Positions 56,216 through 64,000 of a DNA stretch of 64,000 nt are shown in pieces. The notes under the pieces were generated by a model. It was not told the DNA's origin, did no database searches, and saw nothing but the letters and a program-made list of their open reading frames with translations. Within the stretch, counting starts at the first letter, position 1, and the number at the start of each line of letters is the position of its first letter. A program made the translations under genes and the position numbers. The DNA is from Cheiracanthium punctorium. Lineage: Eukaryota > Arthropoda > Arachnida > Araneae > Cheiracanthiidae. Location of the stretch: positions 1 to 64,000 of the forward strand of contig JAWZYV010012265.1 in assembly GCA_038373885.1 (NCBI GenBank), given 5' to 3'.

Positions 56216-57619
56216 TCTTTTCAGATTTACCTCTGAGCCGTTCTGAGGATTAATTTTTTTTTCGTGAACAAAAGTATTTACAGTTAAATTTCATTGGTTA
56301 ACAAATGTAGAACTAATTTAGATAATGAATCAAATTCATCTCTTTCCTACCTACTTATTTTCGCACAGTAACTCCGGAATCATTACTTATTCAACTAAAT
56401 TTCATCTTTAGTTTTTAGAATTTTTTTTACATCTGATTATGTTATACCATTAAGTCTACATTCAAATATTACTGTTGTTATTAGTTAACTTATACAACTG
56501 CATTATTTATTTATTTTTTGCATTTACTTTTTATTTTTCTAGAAATTTGATTCATGACCTACGCATGACGTTGTACATATTAATACACTTTGTCATAAGA
56601 AAGAACATGGACATTTCATACGGTAATGGACGATAAACTAATTCCTTTAATGACTGAAATCGATATTCCACTTCTGCATATTTTTTATCCTCATAATTGC
56701 AAAAGCTCTTAATTTTTTTCGTCTAAATGCACACTCACGCACATGGACAATTTCACCTCTACTTTTACTAAACTATACATATACCATTGCTATTAAATAT
56801 AGTGTCAAAGCTACATCAGCACTGCTGTCGTTGTAGACTTAATCTATTTAATGAAAATATACCAGGCTGTTGTTATGGCAATCTTCAAAAAAGGTATGTA
56901 ATTGCTTTGACATTTCACACTTTTTCATTTAATTTTTTTCGGTGATTTGGTTCGAATTTTTCCTAAAAGTCGCACAGTATAACTTTTCCATCAGCAAAAT
57001 TAACAATATTGTGCAGGGCAGATATTTAAAATAATAACTGATAATTAATTTTCTATTTTTTCCCTATTTCATTCCCGATATTTCTTGGTTTTAACCTTTT
57101 CCAACTAAATGTTATCTACATTTATTTTTTTAACCCGCATATCGAATTATTTTTACATATTGAGCTTACGCAAGTTTCAATACTCCTTAATTTTTGTGCT
57201 TTTCCATTTACTTAATAAAACACCCTAAATTATTACTACAGGAATATTTTAAATTTGATATTTAATTAAATTTTTAGATGTTTCATATTTTGACTCCTTT
57301 ATTTTACTCGTGTACTTATTCTTTTATATTTCTAGAAATTACGCATTAACATTTGCATAATTGATTACAGGTTAAATAAATTTCTTAAATGGTATATTGT
57401 ACTCTGATCCCAATATAGGTCCGGAACGAAAACATTTTACCTCAGTTTGACAAATTTTTTCATATTAGTTATGAATTAATTATGAATAGTTAGAGTAGTT
57501 TGTAAGTTTGTATAAATGTCCATAAAGCTCCATACTTTGTCTTTTGGATACCTATTTTAACTCTTTTGCATTGAATTCTAATTCTCTTTTACCTTCATTA
57601 CAGTATTTTTTAATTTTAA
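56216..57619. other. Non-coding AT-rich stretch
   Basis: Nothing recognised on either strand. Confidence 0.5.
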
Positions 57620-57852
57620 TACACTCTAAAAAATTTTTTTTAATCAGTTGATTATTAAGAAATCTCAAGGAAACAAGGATTCCGTCACTTTTTTTTAGCA
57701 TGATGCCATAACTTTTCTTAGTATAACTACTAAATAAAGCCATGTATGTCAATTGATTTACATGGCCTTATTTATCAGTAATACTAAGAAAAGTTACGGC
57801 TTCTTTGTTTCCAAGATATTTCTTAGTAATCCACTGAATTTTTTAGAGAGTA
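57620..57852. mobile_element. Foldback-type MITE, arms about 110 bp
   Basis: From TACACTCTAAAAAATT on the left and TACTCTCTAAAAAATT (inverse of the right end) the arms match almost to the centre. They share AAGAAATCTCAAGGAAACAA / AAGAAATATCTTGGAAACAA, AACTTTTCTTAGTAT and AATAA(A/G)GCCATGTA. The middle is TCAATTGA. TA at both outer ends suggests a TA target, which would fit Tc1/mariner mobilisation. Confidence 0.8.
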
Positions 57853-57976
57853 TTTTTTTTATAACGATTATGCATGAACTTAATGGGCCATTCTAGAATA
57901 TATAGTATAAAATACTTGAGAGTGTTGGCGTATTTACCAGGAGAAAAAAAGTCTTACTATTGAAAAAAAATTGTGT

Positions 57977-58021
57977 ATTGCAACTAGGGTCGTATCCAGA
58001 AAAAAAATTGTGTATTGCAAC
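57977..58021. repeat. 37-bp tandem duplication spanning a TSD and an element end
   Basis: The segment ATTGCAACTAGGGTCGTATC plus flanking A-rich sequence is present at 57977 and again at 58014, with no substitutions seen. It covers the 8-bp left target duplication and the first bases of the hAT-type MITE that follows. Confidence 0.9.
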
Positions 58022-58190
58022 TAGGGTCGTATCCAGAAAAAAAAATTGGGGGGTTCTACACGATGGAGAAGGCAGAATTTTTCAAAAATAAATAAATAAA
58101 TAAATAAACCCTCATCATTATTATTTTGAAAACAAAAATTGAAATGTCGGTGGCTTCTGGACACCCACCCCCCTCTTGAATATGTCCTTG
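58022..58190. mobile_element. 169-bp hAT-type MITE with perfect 8-bp TSD
   Basis: The left end is TAGGGTCGTATCCAG and the right end inverse is CAAGGACATATTCAAG, both followed by a G run. The flanks ATTGCAAC at 58014-58021 and 58191-58198 are identical. It contains an (AATA)n run at about 58087-58108. Size and layout (AT-rich core between G-rich subterminal blocks) parallel 1390-1556. Confidence 0.8.
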
Positions 58191-58198
58191 ATTGCAAC

Positions 58199-58779
58199 AA
58201 AAATTACTGAAAATGGGATAGTTAATGACATAATTAATCACATTTTTCATATCATGAAGATTACCCAAAAAATGGTTTTAGACGATAGACAGTGACCTTT
58301 TTTTGTAAATAAGTGATTTACAGAGTTTTTTCAGTAATTGAGTTTTTCAGTAATTAAGTGCATATTTTTAAAATTTAGGGCACATTTTCACAAAATTTGA
58401 TGCTTATTTTGCCGTTTTTAAGTGCATATCTTCCGCGGTCTATTAATGAGTCATGAATAATTTATTTTAAAAATCTTAATAGGAGCACATTCAAAAAAAA
58501 TTTTTTTTCATTAAAATCGGTATATTAGTTCAAAACACACATACATATATTTTGATCTGGTTCTGTAGCGCAGCTTTAAAAATGCGTACTTAAATATGTA
58601 ACCTTAAAAATCTAACCTTAGAGATCGTATATTAGATTCAATCATAGTTCGTATTGTCACATTTCAGCTAAGTGCGCATCTAAGTAATGATATAGTTACA
58701 ACTTGTTCATTTTTTATCGTACATCAAACAGATTTTCATATTTAGGGAGAACAATCATTGGTGAATGGAATGAGTAATA
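58199..58779. other. Non-coding AT-rich stretch
   Basis: Nothing recognised. Confidence 0.5.
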
Positions 58780-60235
58780 TACAGGGTGTCCAGTGCTAAC
58801 GCTATCCAATGGCTATTTCCTAAACCGTTAGTTAGAGACAGATAGTTCCAATTGCAAAAATGCTTTAAATTGCATAATCCATTATATGAGAAACAATCGA
58901 AGTCAAATCTTATTAAAAATACGAAATTTAAATTTTTACACGGTCCGCCGGTCCTATCAGTTACATTTAGAAAAGTTTTCTTTATCCAATTTCATGCACA
59001 ATTAAAAAAAAAATTCGTCCTTCTACGACCAAAATTTGCCGAGTTATAGCTGCTCAAAGTTAGAGCTCTTTTCAAGCTGCGAAATAGGGGTTGTATACAA
59101 AATGAATTTGAGAAAATTAATGTACATGGTTTTGAGCCTTGTAATATTTATTAGCAATTTCATTAACTATCTTATGATTGTCAATTGCAATAAAGGAGAT
59201 TAACATTTAACTATGTGTATCCAATAAATTAACATAAAAATATAGCAAATACAAAAAATAGAACTTTTTACAGAGTTTTTTAAATGAACTTGTGTTAAAT
59301 AACATAAAATAAAAAAACAAGTTAATTAAACTTTTCAATAAACATTAAATCAAAATATCAAACATTTTAAAATACGAATATATGCAATTTTAGAAACTTA
59401 AAATAACATTACAAATTCTCTTAGCGTAACATTTTCTCAAAGTTAGCTCCAAAAACTCTTCCTGTACTTTGCGAAGCATACTCGGTGTTACACATCTGCA
59501 TGCTACACATATACGATTTAGTAAGTCTGATGGACTTGCAGACTCTTTTCATATGCTTCATTTTTCAAGAAACCCTAGAGAAAGTAATCTAAGCGATTCA
59601 AGTCTGGCATAAATCACTACCTTGGAGGCCACTCAATAGGACCGCCGTACCCGGTTATATTACTTCCAAATGTTTTTGTTAGAACAGTACGAGACTTTAG
59701 TGATTTGTGTGCTGGAGCACCATCATGATGAAACCACATTTGTGACATATCTCGTAGTGAAACACACTCGTCTAAGAAGTCGGTCACTGAGCCCTCTAAA
59801 ATCTGTACATATCTTTCGGATGTAAAAGCGCCATCGAAAAAAAATGGCCCAATTAAGGTCTCTTACCATATGCCGCACCAAACAATTATGGACCAATGCA
59901 CTTGATGTCTGTTCGGTCGAATGCTATGCAGGTTTTGCAGAAACCCTTAGTGACTATTTTGTGTATTTATAACACCCTGTCTTGTAAACGACACTCATCG
60001 GTAAACATAATATCACTAGCGAACGATACATTATCATTTTGCTTATTCAAAATGAAATTGCAGAAATCAAATCTGTGTTCTTTGTCTCCAGGCAATAAAT
60101 CTTGTACCAAAATGGGGCGATATGGATATGCACCATATGTACTTAAAATATTCCATACTTGCGATTTAGAATAACCACATGCGTCGCTAATACTTCTTAC
60201 ACTAAACTGTGGATGAGCGAGAGCATATTCTAGGA

Positions 60236-60938
60236 CAGGGATGGGCAAACTTTTTCGGCCGCGGGCCAAAAATCGAAAAAAAAAGTTTGGCGGGCCAAGA
60301 TAATTTTTTTTTAATTTTAAGAACAATATACAAGTACTACAATTTAAATATGTTAATGAAATGAATGAAATTGCCATTTCATTTTTAAAAGTTCCTTATA
60401 TTGAGGTTCGAAGTGAGATGCACTGATGCTAAGGACCGAGGCTAAATACCCATCTGTCAGCCTACTTCAGAAAAAATTCTCACTAAGGTTCATAGTTGAA
60501 AACACTTGTTCACATATATAAGATGAAGCAAACATAGCACTGATTTTCTGGGCGTGAGGTATTAAATTTGGGAAACTTACTTTCGATAAGGATTTGTAAA
60601 ACTCTAACTTTGGCATATTTAGAAACAACTGCTTGAGATGATTGTTAGATTAATTCAAGCTGCAAATCTGACCTCACTGCTTCACCATTTACGTTGAAAG
60701 GCATGATAAAAATATCCAATTCTATTTGAATGGCACTGAAATCTTGAAATCTGCGTTCGAACTCAAAATGCACTCTTTTCAAGCCATCTTCATAATTCTT
60801 AATATGGATATATAATATATAAATATATATATTCTTTCAATTTCCATCGGACCGGCTAATTAAAATTCCACCCGCGGGCCGGATAAAACCTTCTGGCGGG
60901 CCGTATTTGGCCCGCAGGCCGTAGTTTGCCCATCCCTG
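60236..60938 (-). mobile_element. 703-bp hAT element nested in the mariner-like transposase
   Basis: The ends are CAGGGATGGGCAAACT and its exact inverse; GGCCGCGGGCC and GGCCTGCGGGCC blocks lie just inside. The flanks TTCTAGGA (60228-60235) and TCCTAGGA (60939-60946) are 7/8 identical, with TA at the centre as in Buster-type hAT targets. It contains only the 3' part of a transposase gene, so it is an internal deletion product. Confidence 0.92.
60365..60775 (-). pseudogene. hAT transposase C-terminal remnant
   Basis: The minus strand encodes FERRFQDFSAIQIELDIFIM and PFNVNGEAVRSDLQLELI. After a stop come YAKVRVLQILIESKFPKFN, a CYVCFI...TSVFNYEP segment and ADRWVFSLGP, all matching the order of the C-terminal region of hAT transposases of the GTF2IRD2/ZBED-like class (RF.DF, PF, LQLELIELQ). 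Several stops and frameshifts. The N-terminal finger and catalytic core are absent. Confidence 0.75.
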
Positions 60939-62044
60939 TCCTAGGACATCTTCCACATGCACGTGCTTTGTTAAAACCATGATGCTTCTCGATCTTTTAC
61001 GATTTAGAATGCTACCGGTTTCTCTTAAACGCGTCACTACTTTTGATATTGTACTAGTAGATGAGTGATTGTCCTTCGGAAATTTTATAGCATAATGCTT
61101 CGCAGGCTCTCGCTTATTTCGATGAAATTCTCCGTAAAGTAACACCACTTCAGTGTATTCATTAGTATTAAACATCATCTTTCGTTTTTTATACTCAATA
61201 AGCTACGAATTCAAATATCATGAACTTTAGACAAACACTAACAAAGTAACTTAAACAACAGTTTTTCAACTCCAGTAAAATATTAAAATTTAATGTTTAT
61301 CGTCTGTTGCCATATCAGCAGGAAAACTGAATCTCAAGCAATTATCGACTGCAAACCATTTTACCTGAAACACGATATTTCATTTCAATTTATTCAAATA
61401 CACTCAAAAACATGTTAAAAGTTTAGATGTTCTATCTTTTTAATAATATTCTCATTGTTTGGACAAAACATTTTTTTTATTTACACAACTTATTAAAATT
61501 CTGTTACTTCATTTAGAGAAAAGATTTTCGAAAGACCCCGGATAAATATTTCTAGACCCTCGCTATAACCTTCTGCTCATAGATTAGTATTCTAAAATTA
61601 GTTTTTCTTCTTTCTCCGCATTATGCCAGAAATCAAATTAAAACCTATAATTTAAAATTTCAATATTTTAAATTTCAATATTTATATAGTCTCCTAACGG
61701 TTCACCGTAACGGGACATTTTTGAGCGTGGAAAATTGACTTAAGTCAAAATGTTTGTTGCTTTATAACTCGGTGAATTTTGGTCCTATAAGGACTATTTT
61801 TCTTCTATTGTGCATGAAATTGTATAAGGAAATTTTTTCTAAATATAACTGATAGGACCGGGGGAACGTATAAAAATTTAAATTTCGTAAATTTTATAGG
61901 AATTGAAAGAAGAAAAACTAACTTCAATTGTTTCTAATATAATAGATTATACAATTTACAGCATTTTTGCAACTGGAACTATGTGTCTCTGACTAACGGT
62001 TTAGGAAATAGCCATTGGACAGCGTTAGCACTGGACACTCTGTA

Positions 62045-63559
62045 TATATTAGTATAAAAGCTAGCAACGTTTTCGAGAAAGAGTTTTAGTACTGCTGGTT
62101 TTTGGATATTTCGTTCCTTATAGAAATTATATACGGATGCAGTATGTCTGGCACCTGGGAGCGGTTGCGTTTAGTTCTGCGCATCTGATCTGTAAAGAAA
62201 AAAAATTAAAATTTTTGAAGTCATTTTAAGAGACTTGATCCTTTTTTTAAATACTTTTCTACGTCTTTTAAGCATTATAAATTTATAGTTGCCTGACGAT
62301 TCTGTTGTTGCTAGCATTGCGCCAGACCTATTTTCAGCAGTCAAAAAAATTAAAATTTTCAAACCATTTTAGAATGTCTGCCATTTTAATATGATATAGT
62401 TCTATCATCAAAGAATACAATACTAATTTGCCAGACGGAAATTCCGTTGTTTTTTAAGAACCAGACCAGTTTAAGTCCCGGGGTGAATAGCCGAGTCAGA
62501 AGTGTAGCAGCTTATATTTGCGACAGAGAGCGTCATGAGAGAGATGAACGGTCACTACTGCTATTTTTTAAGATCGCGTCGACCACGTGAGTGTTTATGC
62601 CTGTTGTATCGTGATGCATCGCTACATATTATGAAATATAAGCTTCTTTTCCGTACGAAGAACGGTTATGCATCTAGTAACAAAATAATATTCAGGCTCT
62701 TCTCCTCATCATAAAAATAGTGTTTTTAACACTTAAAAATAAATTGCTTGTGGGAATTTTGCCTAGTGTAAAAATTTCCACCGTTGAACAGCAAAATGTG
62801 AACGAACACTAAAAAAAATTACAGAAAGGGAGTAAATAAATAAACATCATACACACATTTTGTTTGATTTTTCGTAATTTTCATCTCCAGAAAGCTTTTT
62901 TCATAGAGTAAGGAAGTAAGGTATCGTAAGATTGTGTTCATTTTGACTTCACGGATTTAAAAATAAATTAAATATAAAATTATGGTTTCAGGTTGTGATG
63001 TAAAAAACACGCAGATGTGCTAAATAATTCTGAATCCTTCATTTAAAAATATTCCGTAATTTGTAGGCTGTAATAAGTTTCCTAGAATAGGCATTCTCTT
63101 TGCAGTTCAAAATATAGACTGCAGGAAATCTTCTTTCATTTTTTCCTTTTTTGTTGTAAGTATTTTTCTGGAATGTGGCATCTAAAAATTTATTTTTAGA
63201 ATGACGCTGTATCTACAATTTGGCAATTTTGAAAAATCTCCGATCGAATTACCCTCAACTACGAGTGTCAGAAAAAATGGTTGCTTCCTCCCGTAATACA
63301 TATGGGTTCATCAGATGGTTGTTTCTATAAAAGAAAATAAAGGGGGATTTTATCGTAATGGATGAGAAAAAAAAATGTGTTTTTTGTGCAGGATAAAATA
63401 ATAAAATTTAAGAAAAACTAAATAAATGCTCAAAAGTTTTAAATGCTCGAATAAAGTTTAATCTGAAATATAAAAATGTGAAGTTATCGGCAACGTGTTT
63501 TCTACTGATGGGTATCATAATCGTTGCTACAGCACTTTTACATCCTTGATGGCTAAATA
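62045..63559. other. Non-coding stretch
   Basis: A diverged direct repeat (AAAAAAATTAAAATTTT in context at about 62198 and 62344) is the only structure noted. No genes recognised. Confidence 0.45.
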
Positions 63560-64000
63560 TTGCAATTTATATGTCTCACTCTCGGGTCTAACTCTTCATC
63601 GATTACTGATTCTCCTAATACATCTCGTACTACATCACCACTGTCAAATTCTCCAATAAATGTTCATGAGAATACTTCATGTGATGTTACTTGGAACCTT
63701 GAAGTAAGCAATTCAGCTATTGATAATAGTGATGTAAATACCCATGGCATTAATATGTAGTTACTGAATATCTGAATGAAACTGCAAAGCTTAAAGATAG
63801 TGTTATAGAGAAAAGAGTTAACCTAAAAAGTGTGAATTCTTTGTTTTTTTTTTTTTGTTTGTTTTTTGTTTTTTTGTAAAAAAAAGATCTAAAGCAGGCT
63901 GAAGGAAAACAACAAACTTTAAATTCTTCAAAAGATAATAAAATTTATGAAGAAATAATTGAATGGATGACAACATTAGACATTGATAAATTTTTCCATG
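63560..64000 (+). CDS. Possible coding fragment running off the window end
   Basis: A 66-codon open frame (63560-63760) is rich in Ser, Asn and Thr. After the stop at 63760, shifting frame gives a continuing protein-like sequence, EYLNETAKLKDSVIEKRVNL, then a T/G-rich insert (63839-63878). Next comes KQAEGKQQTLNSSKDNKIYE followed by EIIEWMTTLDIDKFFH up to the last base. The heptad-like charged stretch could be a coiled coil. It looks like a once-coding gene with a frameshift and an insertion, perhaps a transposase of another family. I do not recognise it, and the rest lies outside the window. Confidence 0.4.

Larger units (their letters stand above)
59400..61178 (-). pseudogene. Mariner-like transposase with DUF4817-type N-terminus, inactivated
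   Basis: From ATG at 61178: a helix-turn-helix (NEYTEVVLLYGEFHRNKREP, then ISKVVTRLRETGSIL) of the DUF4817 type. A 703-bp hAT insertion follows, then EYALAHPQFSVRSISDACGY (second HTH), FTDEC (first Asp, about 59992-60006), HDGAPAH (second Asp, about 59710-59738), IEWPP and DYFL*GFLKNEAYEK (third acidic position Asp, with TAG for Trp). The order and DDxD pattern place it in the mariner branch. Frameshifts follow FTDEC, and stops occur throughout 59570-59960. Deleting 711 bases rejoins EDVL with EYALAHP in frame. It would have acted on the long TIRs of this element. Confidence 0.85.
58782..62042 (-). mobile_element. Mariner-superfamily element with about 270-bp TIRs
   Basis: The left TIR spans 58782-59049 and the right about 61762-62042. 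They start CAGGGTGTCCAGTGCTAACG and CAGAGTGTCCAGTGCTAACG and stay alignable, with indels, to a shared (A/C)CGAGTTATA block. TA flanks both ends (58780-58781, 62043-62044). Subtracting the hAT insertion (703 bp plus 8) leaves 2550 bp, with a minus-strand transposase between the TIRs. Both TIRs are similarly well kept, so the insertion is intact in outline though its gene is dead. Confidence 0.9.

Overview
This is AT-rich eukaryotic intergenic DNA, almost certainly from an arthropod and probably a spider. That placement rests on the character of the repeats (hAT, Tc1/mariner and piggyBac-type elements, tRNA-derived SINEs, long A/T runs, dispersed endonuclease fragments) and is an inference, not proven by a marker gene. 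I find no intact host protein-coding gene, no rRNA or tRNA gene and no CRISPR array. Nearly every open frame is short, and those with recognisable protein content are decayed transposon proteins.

Layout. Positions 1-2410 hold short tandem repeats, a 48-base A run, hAT-type termini, a 167-bp hAT MITE with a perfect 8-bp target-site duplication (TSD) and a 302-bp-period repeat. A 3.8-kb hAT-like element (8617-12427) contains a broken BED zinc-finger frame, itself split by a palindromic MITE. An internally deleted mariner (12600-13010), a Harbinger-like MITE with a nested piggyBac-like MITE (13770-14563) and an orphan endonuclease frame (15809-16349) follow. At 18-25 kb lie a 109-bp MITE, a tRNA-like element, two copies of a SINE with a (CAA)n tail and clear TSDs, and a 112-bp hAT MITE.

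A Tc1-like transposon (25489-29347) carries two later insertions: a second 109-bp MITE and a 2.2-kb hAT relic. At 35.9-37.8 kb is a split minus-strand Tc1-like transposase. At 38276-38791 a piggyBac-like element contains a 256-bp near-perfect palindrome. At 40-51 kb there are two copies of a tRNA-derived SINE, two more endonuclease fragments and a tandem repeat. At 53.8-58.2 kb there are further MITEs. At 58782-62042 a mariner-superfamily element with roughly 270-bp terminal repeats is interrupted by a 703-bp hAT element. The window ends in a possible coding fragment (63560-64000).

The elements do not form a pathway; what links them is nesting. At four sites, deleting the inserted element plus one copy of its TSD rejoins an interrupted transposase frame (109+2, 162+6, 2206+8 and 703+8 bases, all multiples of three). 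This independently supports those element boundaries and gives a relative order of insertion. I did not find a convincing new functional system. The most unusual items are the palindrome at 38.3-38.6 kb, the long-TIR element at 58.8-62.0 kb and the matched pair of 109-bp MITEs.
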